Positions 1 to 8,415 of a DNA stretch of 64,000 nt are shown piece by piece. Position numbers and translations under genes: made by a program. The stretch comes from Azophilus sp965199705 (GTDB taxonomy: Bacteria; Pseudomonadota; Gammaproteobacteria; Pseudomonadales; Azotimanducaceae). Under the pieces are notes generated by a model that saw only the letters and a list, made by a program, of their open reading frames with translations, did not search any database and had not been told where the DNA came from. Positions within the stretch are counted from its first letter, which is position 1. Each line of letters begins with the position of its first letter. The stretch lies in assembly GCA_965199705.1 (NCBI GenBank), contig OZ241359.1, positions 2,294,001 through 2,358,000 of the forward strand. Direction: 5' to 3'.

Positions 1-544
1 AGTCCGTTACCAGCGCCTCGCTGAACCCCTTCACCGCAAACTTGGCCGCACTGTAGGCCGAGTGGGCGCTGGTCGGGCCGATCGTGGCCCAGAAACCGTT
101 GACGCTGCTCACATTGATCAGGTGCGCATCCTCGCTGGCCATCAGTAGCGGCACGAAGGCGCGGGACGAGTAATAAACGCCATACCAGCAGATATTGAAG
201 GTGCGCTCCCACTCGCCCCGCTCCGGCGAGGTAAAGCTGGCGCCGCCGCCGACGCCGGCATTGTTGAACAGCAGGTCGATGTGGTCCGTCTGGTGCGCGT
301 CGATCACCGCATTGCGAAACGCGACCACCTGGTCTTCGTCCGCGACGTCACAGAAATGCGTACTGATCCGGCGTCCCTGGCTCGCCTCCTGCTCGCAGAG
401 GCTTCGAGTCTCGGCCAGGGTGTCCTCCATCAGATCGCAAATCGCAACATCGCAACCCTCCGCCGCCAATTGCCGGGCCAGCGCCCGGCCAATGCCACTG
501 CCACCGCCGGTAATCACCGCCAGCTTGCCCGTAAAGTCTTTCAA
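1..544 (-). CDS. SDR family oxidoreductase, 3' end outside window
   Basis: Short-chain dehydrogenase/reductase, NAD(P)-dependent. The visible ~181 N-terminal residues contain the Rossmann glycine motif TGGGSGIG near residue 12, the NNAGV motif, a serine in NVSSVNG and the catalytic YSAAK pentad near the window edge, so the active site is complete and only the C-terminal substrate-binding part is missing. The best start is a TTG at 544 preceded by GGGGAG; no ATG fits as well. It lies 20 bp downstream of nqrF on the same strand, but nothing suggests a role in Na+ pumping. Substrate cannot be predicted. Confidence 0.85.
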   Translation of the reverse strand, partial: MKDFTGKLAVITGGGSGIGRALARQLAAEGCDVAICDLMEDTLAETRSLCEQEASQGRRISTHFCDVADEDQVVAFRNAVIDAHQTDHIDLLFNNAGVGGGASFTSPERGEWERTFNICWYGVYYSSRAFVPLLMASEDAHLINVSSVNGFWATIGPTSAHSAYSAAKFAVKGFSEALVTD

Positions 545-564
545 TGCAAATCTCCCCGCTTGAT

Positions 565-1794
565 TCAGGATCCGAAGTCGTCGAGCAGGATATTGTCCGG
601 TTCAACGCCCAGATCTTCCAGCATCCGCAACACGGCGGAAATCATGGGCGGCGGCCCGCACAGGTAATACTCGCAATCTTCCGGGTTCGGATGCTGGTTC
701 AGATATTCGTTATAGACCACCTGATGGATAAACCCGGTGTGGCCTTCAAAGCGATCTTCCGGCAACGGATCCGAAAGGGCCACTTGCCACTCGAAGTTGT
801 CGTGGCGCTGGCTGAGCGCCTCGAACTCCTCCGCATAGAACATCTCCCGCAGCGAACGGGCGCCATACCAGAAACTCATGCGGGTGCTGCGCCGCTTGCG
901 CTTGATCTCATCGAAAATCTGCGAACGCAACGGCGCCATGCCGGCGCCACCGCCAATCCAGATCTTCTCGGCGTCAGTGTCCTTCACGAAAAACTCGCCG
1001 TAAGGGCCGAACACTGTCACCTGATCGCCCGGTTTCAGTCGAAAGATGTGCGAAGACATGGCGCCGGGTGGCACATCCATACCCGGCGGCGGGCTGGCAA
1101 TGCGGATATTGAACTTGAGCATGCCCCGCTCTTCCGGGTAGTTCGCCATGGAATAAGCGCGAATGGTGGGCTCGGTAACTCGCGAGTGATATTGCCAGAC
1201 GTCAAGGCGATCCCAGTCCGCCACATATTCGGGCGCCACTTCGATATCCCGATAGTTCATTTCGTAGGGCGCAATCTCCAGCTGCACATAGCCGCCGGCG
1301 CGAAAGGCCACGTCCTCGCCAGGCGGCAAGCGCAGGTTCAACTCCTTGATGAAGGTGGCCACGTTGTCGTTGCTGATCACCTCGCATTGCCAGCGCTGGA
1401 CGCCAATGGCGTCTTCCGGGATCACGATTTTCAGATTCTGCTTGACGGTCACCTGGCAAGAGAGACGCCAGCGCTCGCGGATTTCGCCACGGTTGAAGTG
1501 CCCGGTTTCGGTGGCCAGTATGCTGCCGCCGCCCTCCAGAATCTGGCACCGGCATTGTGAACAGGTGCCGCCACCGCCACAGGCGCTGGCCAGGAAGATG
1601 CCCTGGTCGGCCAGGGTCGTGAGCAGCTTGCCGCCGGCTGGCACGGTCACGCTGTGCTCCGGATCATCGTTGATCTCGATGAGAACGTCGCCGCTGCTCA
1701 CCAGCCGCGAGCGCGCTGCCAGAATCACGGCGACCAGCAACATCACCGTGCCGGTGAAGAGCCCCACCCCCATCAGTATGGTCAACTGCGCCAT
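565..1794 (-). CDS. nqrF: Na+-translocating NADH:quinone reductase subunit F
   Basis: NADH-input subunit of the Na+-NQR complex: oxidises NADH through FAD and passes electrons to a 2Fe-2S centre. From the chosen ATG the protein has 409 residues, the usual length. An N-terminal membrane anchor (about 5-27) is followed by a ferredoxin-type domain with cysteines at 72, 78, 81 and 113, then a ferredoxin-reductase-type FAD/NAD module (RAYSMANYP flavin motif and GGGAGMAPLRS nucleotide motif). An upstream in-frame TTG would add seven residues unlike the family N-terminus, so ATG 1794 is preferred. Last gene of the nqr operon, 50 bp after nqrE. Confidence 0.97.
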   Translation of the reverse strand: MAQLTILMGVGLFTGTVMLLVAVILAARSRLVSSGDVLIEINDDPEHSVTVPAGGKLLTTLADQGIFLASACGGGGTCSQCRCQILEGGGSILATETGHFNRGEIRERWRLSCQVTVKQNLKIVIPEDAIGVQRWQCEVISNDNVATFIKELNLRLPPGEDVAFRAGGYVQLEIAPYEMNYRDIEVAPEYVADWDRLDVWQYHSRVTEPTIRAYSMANYPEERGMLKFNIRIASPPPGMDVPPGAMSSHIFRLKPGDQVTVFGPYGEFFVKDTDAEKIWIGGGAGMAPLRSQIFDEIKRKRRSTRMSFWYGARSLREMFYAEEFEALSQRHDNFEWQVALSDPLPEDRFEGHTGFIHQVVYNEYLNQHPNPEDCEYYLCGPPPMISAVLRMLEDLGVEPDNILLDDFGS

Positions 1795-1844
1795 CAGATC
1801 CGCGCGGCGTCGCAACAGGCGCTTGTCACAACATTGGCCAACGG

Positions 1845-2453
1845 TTAAAGCCCGATGCCGCCAAAGGACATGAAGCAGAGGCTCAAGAGGCCGACCGTGA
1901 TGAAGGTGATGCCGAGACCGCGCAGGCCCTCCGGCACATCACTGTACTTCAGCTTCTCGCGCACCCCCGCCAGGGCCACCAGCGCCAGCGCCCAGCCGGT
2001 ACCGGCGCCGAGGCCATAAACACTCGCCTCGATCAGGGTGTAATCACGCTCCACCATGAACAGCGAAGCGCCAAGAATGGCGCAGTTCACCGTGATGAGC
2101 GGCAGATACACCCCAAGCGCGTTGTACAGCGCCGGCACGAAGCGGTCCAGGAACATCTCCAGAATCTGCACCATTGCGGCGATCACGCCGATGTAGGTAA
2201 GAAAGCCGAGAAAGCGGAGGTCCATGTCCGGCAACCCGGCCCAGGCCAGCGCGCCCTGGCGCAGCAGCCCGTTGTGGACCAGGTTGTTGACCGGCGTGGT
2301 GATGCCAACCACGACAATGACCGCAAGCCCCAGGCCGATGGCAGTGCTGATCTTCCTGGAGATGGCGATGAACGTACACATGCCGAGGAAGAAGGTGAGC
2401 GCCATGTTTTCGATGAAAACAGCGCGCACGAACAGGCCAAGGAGCGGCTCCAT
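1845..2453 (-). CDS. nqrE: Na+-NQR subunit E
   Basis: Integral membrane subunit of the Na+-translocating NADH:quinone reductase, 202 residues with about six hydrophobic helices, the normal family size. NqrD and NqrE are homologous, inverted-topology subunits that together hold an intramembrane iron centre. Conserved N-terminal features (FVRAVFIENMALTFFLGMC) contain the cysteine expected to help ligate that centre. Its ATG directly follows the nqrD stop codon with no gap, implying coupled translation. Confidence 0.97.
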   Translation of the reverse strand: MEPLLGLFVRAVFIENMALTFFLGMCTFIAISRKISTAIGLGLAVIVVVGITTPVNNLVHNGLLRQGALAWAGLPDMDLRFLGFLTYIGVIAAMVQILEMFLDRFVPALYNALGVYLPLITVNCAILGASLFMVERDYTLIEASVYGLGAGTGWALALVALAGVREKLKYSDVPEGLRGLGITFITVGLLSLCFMSFGGIGL

Positions 2454-3119
2454 CTACATGGCCTCCGAGTATTGCCGATTGGCGGCGATCACATGATCGG
2501 CTGGCTCCGCCTGCGCCGGCTTCCAGGCCCGAATCGCCCAGATCAGCAGACCGATGATGAAGAAGGCGCTCGGCGCGAGCAGCATCAGGCCATTCGGCCA
2601 GTACCAGCCGCCCTCGGTCGCCTTGGGCAGGAGCTCGAATCCGAGCAGCGTGCCGTTGCCCAGCGGTTCGCGAATCAGGGCCACGGCAATCAGGATGAGG
2701 CTGTATCCCAGGGCGTTGCCGAAGCCGTCGAGCGCCGAGAGCAGGGGGCCGTTCTGCATGGCAAAGGCCTCCGCCCGACCGAGCACGATGCAGTTGGTGA
2801 TGATGAGGCCGACGAACACTGACAGGCTCTTGGAGATATCGTAGGCCACCGCCTGCAACACCTGATCCACCACGATCACCAGAGAGGCGATGACAGTCAT
2901 CTGGACGATGATTCGAATGCTGCCGGGAATGCGCCGACGCAGCGCCGAGACGCAGGCATTGGAAAGCACGGTCACGAAAATCACCGCCGCGCACATCACC
3001 AGGGTGGTGGACATGGCCACTGTCACCGCCAGCGCGGAGCAGATTCCAAGCACCTGCAAGGCGATGGGGTTGTTGTTGACGAGCGGGTCGATCAGAACCG
3101 ACCTTGGAGTATCCGCCAT
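2454..3119 (-). CDS. nqrD: Na+-NQR subunit D
   Basis: Membrane subunit of Na+-NQR, 221 residues, multiple hydrophobic helices. The N-terminal VNNNPIALQVLGICSALAV segment is characteristic of NqrD/RnfE-type proteins and includes the conserved cysteine that, with its NqrE counterpart, is expected to ligand the membrane iron centre. The ATG overlaps the nqrC stop codon by one base (TAATG arrangement). Part of the uninterrupted nqrABCDEF operon. Confidence 0.97.
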   Translation of the reverse strand: MADTPRSVLIDPLVNNNPIALQVLGICSALAVTVAMSTTLVMCAAVIFVTVLSNACVSALRRRIPGSIRIIVQMTVIASLVIVVDQVLQAVAYDISKSLSVFVGLIITNCIVLGRAEAFAMQNGPLLSALDGFGNALGYSLILIAVALIREPLGNGTLLGFELLPKATEGGWYWPNGLMLLAPSAFFIIGLLIWAIRAWKPAQAEPADHVIAANRQYSEAM

Positions 3120-3931
3120 TATCGCCTCGCTTCGCCGGCAGTGGCGCGCAAACGGTTGAGGTAGGGGCCGAAGCCGTGTTCACCAGCCCAGAAGTTCACC
3201 AGATTCTCGACACCCCTGGAGGTCAGTGTGGCCCCGGACAGGGCATCCACTTCGCGCTGCGCGGCGGCGCTGCCGGCAGCCGAGCGCAACTTGACCAGGC
3301 GCACCGCCGGGCGGCCGTCCTGATCCAGCAGACGAACACCCTGCCATCCGGCCTGCCAGGCGACGTTATCCACCTCACCGCCGAGGCCAGGGGTTTCCTT
3401 GTGCGCGTAAAAGCTGAGCCCGGCCACCGTATCAAGATCATCCTTCAGCGCCAGATAGCCGTTCAAGGCGCCCCAGAGGCCATAGCCACGCACTGGCAGC
3501 ACCAGAACCGACTCGCCGGACCGGTCTTCACCGACATAAACGAGGGAGACGTTCTCGCGCCGCCCGATCCGCGCCGTGTCAGCGCCCGCCGGCAAGGCGC
3601 TGGACAAGGCCGGGTCCCGGGCTGCCTGCATCGGATCGAATGCCGCCACATCCACATCCGTGCGCTGGCGGCCGCTGGCCAGGTCCACGGCCCGGACCTC
3701 GAATTCGGCGAAGAGCGCGTTGGCGTCCCGACCATCGGCGCTTCGCGTCGCCCCGGGCGGCAGCACGCCAGCAGCGCGCAGGACATTCTGCTTGCGATCC
3801 AGTTCGCGGTTGGCCGCCTGCATGGGCTGCAACAGCACAGCGGCGCTGGAAACCAGAATCGAGCCCGCCAGACACACGCCCAAGGCCACCTTGAGCACAT
3901 TGCCCATGCCTTCCCGGTCAAACTCGGCCAC
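3119..3931 (-). CDS. nqrC: Na+-NQR subunit C, covalent FMN
   Basis: NqrC has one N-terminal membrane helix (VALGVCLAGSILVSSAAV) and a periplasmic domain carrying FMN bound to a threonine. The attachment motif SGAT is present (ALSGATLTSRGVENL) about 40 residues from the C-terminus, as in the family. Start choice: a GTG at 3931 has GGAGG about 10 bases upstream and gives the family-like lead VAEFDREG before the helix; the ATG at 3907 has its only purine-rich stretch two bases away. The GTG start overlaps the nqrB stop by 14 bp, compatible with coupling. Length about 270 residues. Confidence 0.93.
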   Translation of the reverse strand: MAEFDREGMGNVLKVALGVCLAGSILVSSAAVLLQPMQAANRELDRKQNVLRAAGVLPPGATRSADGRDANALFAEFEVRAVDLASGRQRTDVDVAAFDPMQAARDPALSSALPAGADTARIGRRENVSLVYVGEDRSGESVLVLPVRGYGLWGALNGYLALKDDLDTVAGLSFYAHKETPGLGGEVDNVAWQAGWQGVRLLDQDGRPAVRLVKLRSAAGSAAAQREVDALSGATLTSRGVENLVNFWAGEHGFGPYLNRLRATAGEARR

Positions 3932-5111
3932 GCGCCAAACGCCTCCGCACATTGGCGCGCACCACCACGTGATCGATCAGCGGCGCCATCAGGTTGCCAA
4001 ACAATATCGCCAGCATCATTCCTTCCGGATACGCTGGATTGACCACGCGAATCAGCACGCACAGGGCGCCGACAAGCAGGCCGAACAGCCAGCGCCCGGT
4101 GTTGGTCATGGCGGCGGAAACCGGATCCGTGGCCATGAATACGGCGCCGAAGGCGAAGCCGCCGAGCACCAGATGCCAGGCCGGCGTCATGGCGAACAGA
4201 GGATCCGCGGAATCCACCTGATTGAACAGCCAGGCCGCGCCCGCCATGCCGAACAGCACACCGAGCATGATGCGCCAGGAGGCAATGCGCGTCCAGGCGA
4301 GCACCAGTCCGCAAAAGAGGATCGCCGCCGTCGACGTTTCGCCGAACGAACCCGGCATCTGACCGATGAAGGCGGCCCACCAGTCCACGCCCAGATCCAG
4401 CCCGTTGGCGGCATTGCCGAGCGGCGTCGCCCGCGTATAGCCATCCACCGCCACCCAGACGGCATCGCCGGACATCTGCGTCGGGTAGGCAAAGTAGAGG
4501 AAGGCGCGGCCCGTCAGCGCCGGGTTCAGGAAATTCTTGCCGGTGCCGCCAAACACCTCCTTGCCGATCACCACCCCGAAGCTGATGCCGAGCGCCGCCA
4601 TCCACAGGGGGGTAGCCGGCGGCAGGGTCAGCGTGAACAGGATGGAGGTAACGAAGAAGCCCTCGTTCACCTCGTGGCCGCGCAGGGACGCAAAGAGAAT
4701 CTCCCAGGCAATGCCAACGGCAAACACCACGAAATAGAGCGGCAGGAAGTAGGCGAGACCGTGGTAGAAGCAATCCCAGATGTCGTTCGGATCGTAGTCC
4801 GTCCAGGTGTCCACGTAGATGCGCCGCCAATCGTCCACGGTCACAACGCCTAGTTCCTGCATCGCCAGGTTGGCGTTCAGGCCAACGAAGTAGCAGCCTA
4901 CCGCCACTGGCAGAAAGGCAGCCAGCCAGACGGTAATCATGATGCGCTTGAGATCCAGCCCGTCGCGCACATGCGATGCGCCGGCGGTCACCGAGCCGGG
5001 CGTGTACAAGGCCGTATCAATGGCCTCGAACAGGGGAAAGGCCCACGGAAACTTGCCGTCCTCATCAAAGTAGGGCGCCGCTCGATCCAGCAGCCGACGC
5101 AGTGGCTTCAC
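3918..5111 (-). CDS. nqrB: Na+-NQR subunit B, ion-translocating core
   Basis: Largest membrane subunit of Na+-NQR; carries riboflavin and covalent FMN and forms the Na+ pathway. The protein of 397 residues from the GTG at 5111 has about ten hydrophobic segments. The FMN-threonine region is seen as PGSFGETSTAAI around residue 220. The GTG start is preferred because it immediately follows the nqrA stop (5117) with a GGAGGG upstream and yields the family N-terminus (VKPLRRLLDRAAPYF); the longer frame upstream runs inside nqrA and encodes no conserved sequence. Confidence 0.96.
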   Translation of the reverse strand: MKPLRRLLDRAAPYFDEDGKFPWAFPLFEAIDTALYTPGSVTAGASHVRDGLDLKRIMITVWLAAFLPVAVGCYFVGLNANLAMQELGVVTVDDWRRIYVDTWTDYDPNDIWDCFYHGLAYFLPLYFVVFAVGIAWEILFASLRGHEVNEGFFVTSILFTLTLPPATPLWMAALGISFGVVIGKEVFGGTGKNFLNPALTGRAFLYFAYPTQMSGDAVWVAVDGYTRATPLGNAANGLDLGVDWWAAFIGQMPGSFGETSTAAILFCGLVLAWTRIASWRIMLGVLFGMAGAAWLFNQVDSADPLFAMTPAWHLVLGGFAFGAVFMATDPVSAAMTNTGRWLFGLLVGALCVLIRVVNPAYPEGMMLAILFGNLMAPLIDHVVVRANVRRRLARGRV

Positions 5112-5116
5112 CGGGA

Positions 5117-6475
5117 TCAGCCCTCCGCCTCGATGCGGTCCAGCATCTGTCGCAACACCGGGCCGTACTCGTATTTTGCGGGACAGGCGTAGGTGCACAG
5201 GGCGATGTCTTCTTCGTCGAGTTCCAGGCAGCCGAGCAACTGGGCCAGCTCGATGTCCCCCGTTACCAGGCTGCGCAGGAGTTGTGTCGGCAAGACGTCA
5301 AGCGGCATCACCCGCTCGTAGGAGCCCACCGGCACCATCGCCCTGGGGCTGCCATTGGTGCTGGTGGTGAGTTCCAGATTCTGGCGCCCCAGCCAGCGAG
5401 ACACATAGATGGGCAGTACCGAATGATGGTTGAAACCAGACGTCAACCAGCCGAGGAAGCGCCGGCTTCGATCTTCCCGAATCACCGAAACCTGGTGATG
5501 GTAGCGGCCAAGATACCCCCAGGGGCCGACAGCCCTGCGCCCGGCCAGGACAGACCCGGAAACAATCCGAAACTCACCGCCCAGAAGCTCTCCGGCGGCC
5601 AGTTCCGGCAGGTCGGCGCCGAGGATGGTGCGCAGCAATCGCGGCTGGCGCACCCCCGGGCCGGCCAGGGCCACCACCCGCTCGCTCACCAGTTCACCGC
5701 GCAGGAAGAGTTCCCCGGTGGCAATCACGTCCTGATAGTTGATGTACCAGACACGCCTGCTTTCACTTACCGGATCAAGAAAATGGATGTGGGTGCCGGC
5801 CAGGCCAGCCGGATGAATGCCAGCAAATCGCTGCACCTGAATGCGGCTGTCGCTGCCTTCGGGGATGGCCGCCGCCGCATCGCCAGTGCCGGTGCAGAGG
5901 AAGAGCGGTCCATCCGTGAGCTTGGCCAGGAGATCCAGGCCAAGCGCAAAGGCGGCCGTGCGCTCGCCGATGACCCGAGCCGGGTCCGGCGCCAGCGGAT
6001 TGGTGTCAATGGCAGTCACGAACAATGAACGGGGCGCTGGCGCTGTCGCCGCCGGCGGCTTGCTGAAGGGACGGGTGCGCAGTGCCGTCCACAGACCGCT
6101 TTGCACCAGATTCTCGACCACCTCGGCCCGCGTCAGGCTTACTGCATCATCCGCGCTTTGCAGGCGCTCGAAGGTCTCGGCTTCGTCGCCCTGCACCGCG
6201 ATGACCACGCTGATCAGGGATCGTCTGGCCCCCCGGTTAATGTGCGTTACGACGCCGGCGGCCGGGGCGGTATAACGCAAGCCAGGCGTTTTCTTGCAGG
6301 TGAAGAGCAGTTGGCCGCGGCGCACCCGGCTGCCCTCCTGCACCGCCATGGTCGGACGCAAGCCCGGATAGTCGTCGCCGAGCAGTGCCACGTGGCGCGA
6401 GCGCCGGGCCGACTCGATGCGCTGCTCCGGTTTGCCTTCAAGCGGCAGATTCAGGCCCTTCTTGATGGTGATCAT
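5117..6475 (-). CDS. nqrA: Na+-NQR subunit A
   Basis: Peripheral cytoplasmic subunit of Na+-NQR implicated in quinone access. 452 residues, standard length, with the characteristic N-terminus MITIKKGLNLPLEGKP and the biotinyl-lipoyl-like segment (VQEGSRVRRGQLLFTCKK, then GLRYTAPAAGVV). First gene of nqrABCDEF; 124 bp separate it from the upstream GAPDH gene, so the operon may have its own promoter there, although I could not pick out convincing -35/-10 boxes. Confidence 0.97.
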   Translation of the reverse strand: MITIKKGLNLPLEGKPEQRIESARRSRHVALLGDDYPGLRPTMAVQEGSRVRRGQLLFTCKKTPGLRYTAPAAGVVTHINRGARRSLISVVIAVQGDEAETFERLQSADDAVSLTRAEVVENLVQSGLWTALRTRPFSKPPAATAPAPRSLFVTAIDTNPLAPDPARVIGERTAAFALGLDLLAKLTDGPLFLCTGTGDAAAAIPEGSDSRIQVQRFAGIHPAGLAGTHIHFLDPVSESRRVWYINYQDVIATGELFLRGELVSERVVALAGPGVRQPRLLRTILGADLPELAAGELLGGEFRIVSGSVLAGRRAVGPWGYLGRYHHQVSVIREDRSRRFLGWLTSGFNHHSVLPIYVSRWLGRQNLELTTSTNGSPRAMVPVGSYERVMPLDVLPTQLLRSLVTGDIELAQLLGCLELDEEDIALCTYACPAKYEYGPVLRQMLDRIEAEG

Positions 6476-6599
6476 TCAGGCGCTCAAATCGGGTTCGACA
6501 GGCAAACCGGGCGGTTGGCCCGCACGCAGCACCGGCGCGCGCAAGAACAGCGCAGGAACCTGCCCGCACGCACCGTGCGACGCCCCCGCGATGTCCGGG

Positions 6600-8102
6600 C
6601 TAGAATCCCTGCTTCCAAACATCCTTGGGAATCAGCGGATAGGAAATACCCGCCCACTTCTGCACTACGCGCACCACCTGGCAGGCGTAGCCAAACTCGT
6701 TGTCGTACCACACGTAGAGCACCGCGCGCTGATCCTTTGCCAGGGTCGCGCCGCCATCGACGATACAGGCGTGGCGATTGCCAACGAAATCCGACGAGAC
6801 CACATCCGGCGCTTCGGTGTAGTCGATCTGACGCTGCAAATCCGAGTGCAGGGCGGCGTTGCGCAGGAAGTCGTTGATCTCTTCGACGGTCACCGATTGG
6901 GTCAGCGTCAGGTTCAGAATCGCCAGGGACACGTTTGGCGTTGGCACCCGGATGGCGTTGCCGGTGAGCTTGCCGTCCAGTTCCGGCAGCAACTCGGTCA
7001 CCGCTGTGGACGCCCCGGTCTCGGTAATCACCATGTTCAGGGGCGCGCCGCGACCACGTCGATTCTTCTTGTGATAGTTGTCGATCAGATTCTGGTCGTT
7101 GGTGTAGGCGTGCACCGTCTCCATGTGGCCGTGTTGCAGCCCATAGCGGCTGCTGACAGCTTTCATCACCGGCACGATCGCATTGGTGGTGCAGGAAGCG
7201 GCGCCGAGCAATGCATCGGACGCCTTCATGGACGAGGAGTTGACGCCGGAGACGATGTTCTTGATGCCGCCCTTGGCCGGCGCGGTCAGGATCACCTTGC
7301 TCACGCCCGGACATTTCAGGTGCTGGCCAAGCTCGTCCGGCGTTCGCCAGGCGCCCGTGTTGTCGATGACGATGGCGTCGTCTATGCCGTACTGGCGATA
7401 GTTCGCATCAGCCGGATGATCGGCGTAGATCACCCGGATCACATTGCCGTTGGCGATCAGGCAGCTATTCTCCGTATCTACCCGCAAGGTGCCGGCAAAG
7501 GGGCCATGCACCGAGTCTCGACGCATCAAGGCCGCCCGCTTCGGCAGATCATCCTTGCCAGCCTTGCGCACCACGATGGCCTTCAAGCGCAGTTGATGGC
7601 CGCCGCCTGTCTTTTCCACCAGCAGCCGGGCGAGCAGCCGACCGATGCGCCCGAACCCGTAGAGCACGACGTCCTGCGGGGCAGCCAGAGGCGGCACATG
7701 CCGGCCAATCACCTCGGCGCAGGCCTCGCGCGCGAAGGCCAGCGGCTCCGGCGCCTCGCCGCCAGCGACCTGCTCCATGAACTGTGTCGCCAGCTTGCCG
7801 ACGTCTATATGCGACGGCCCCAGATCAAGCCGGGACAGGGCTTCCAGGATCGGATAGCTTTCGAATTCGGACAGCTCGTTGTGCGCCACCTGACGCACAT
7901 AGCGGTGCGTCTTCATGATCTGCGTCACGCTCTGGTTGTAGAGCGCACGACCGTAGCAATAGGTGACCACATTCTTGCGGTAGAGACGGCCGATCATGGG
8001 AATCATCGCCTCGGCCAGCGCCTCGCGCTCTTTCCAGTCCGGGAAATAGTCGTCCAGGTTCGGTAGGGCCACGGAACCGTTTCTCGCTGCGTTGGAACTC
8101 AA
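6600..8102 (-). CDS. gap: Glyceraldehyde-3-phosphate dehydrogenase, long form
   Basis: Phosphorylating GAPDH of the ~480-500-residue type with an extra ~125-residue N-terminal helical region before the Rossmann fold. The NAD-binding motif YGFGRIGRLLARLL falls near residue 190 and the catalytic cysteine lies in ASCTTNAIVP. C-terminal YVWYDNEFGYACQVVR is also canonical. The start is a TTG at 8102 with a poor ribosome site, so the exact N-terminus is uncertain. This long form lies upstream of nqrA in other gammaproteobacteria such as Pseudomonas (from memory), so the arrangement here is conserved synteny. Confidence 0.94.
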   Translation of the reverse strand: MSSNAARNGSVALPNLDDYFPDWKEREALAEAMIPMIGRLYRKNVVTYCYGRALYNQSVTQIMKTHRYVRQVAHNELSEFESYPILEALSRLDLGPSHIDVGKLATQFMEQVAGGEAPEPLAFAREACAEVIGRHVPPLAAPQDVVLYGFGRIGRLLARLLVEKTGGGHQLRLKAIVVRKAGKDDLPKRAALMRRDSVHGPFAGTLRVDTENSCLIANGNVIRVIYADHPADANYRQYGIDDAIVIDNTGAWRTPDELGQHLKCPGVSKVILTAPAKGGIKNIVSGVNSSSMKASDALLGAASCTTNAIVPVMKAVSSRYGLQHGHMETVHAYTNDQNLIDNYHKKNRRGRGAPLNMVITETGASTAVTELLPELDGKLTGNAIRVPTPNVSLAILNLTLTQSVTVEEINDFLRNAALHSDLQRQIDYTEAPDVVSSDFVGNRHACIVDGGATLAKDQRAVLYVWYDNEFGYACQVVRVVQKWAGISYPLIPKDVWKQGF

Positions 8103-8311
8103 GAAATCAAGCCGACTTGACGCCCGGCGGTAACCGAGCCTCGCACCTGGCTTGCGTCGGCGGGATTATACGGCGTGGCGAAGTGATGCGACAGACGGCG
8201 GAGGCCTGGACCATGAGCGCCCTGGCGCAACGTCCGGGCCGGGTGGTCCCGGCGCCAGATAGCGGCGCCAAGCCAACCCGGCTTCATCCAGGCCGTTCAG
8301 TCACAGCGCGG

Positions 8312-8341
8312 TTGGACATCGCCCGTTTACTCTTGTAGATT
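8312..8341 (+). promoter_or_regulatory. Possible sigma70 promoter for TonB receptor
   Basis: TTGGAC at 8312-8317 and TAGATT at 8336-8341 are separated by 18 bp and lie about 75 bp upstream of the receptor ATG. Both boxes match consensus at four of six or better. This is the only recognisable signal in the 313-bp divergent interval 8103-8415 between gap and the receptor; I see no operator palindrome or Fur-like box there. Confidence 0.3.
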
Positions 8342-8415
8342 CCCTTGCCGCTTGCGGTCGGGCCAGGGTCGCCCGGCCGGGTTGGATTGAGGGAGTCACT
8401 TTCGGGGAGAACGCC

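Noticed and set aside
4976..6028. Long plus-strand frames across nqrA-nqrB
   Set aside because: They read through conserved nqr coding sequence in reverse and lack any recognisable motif.
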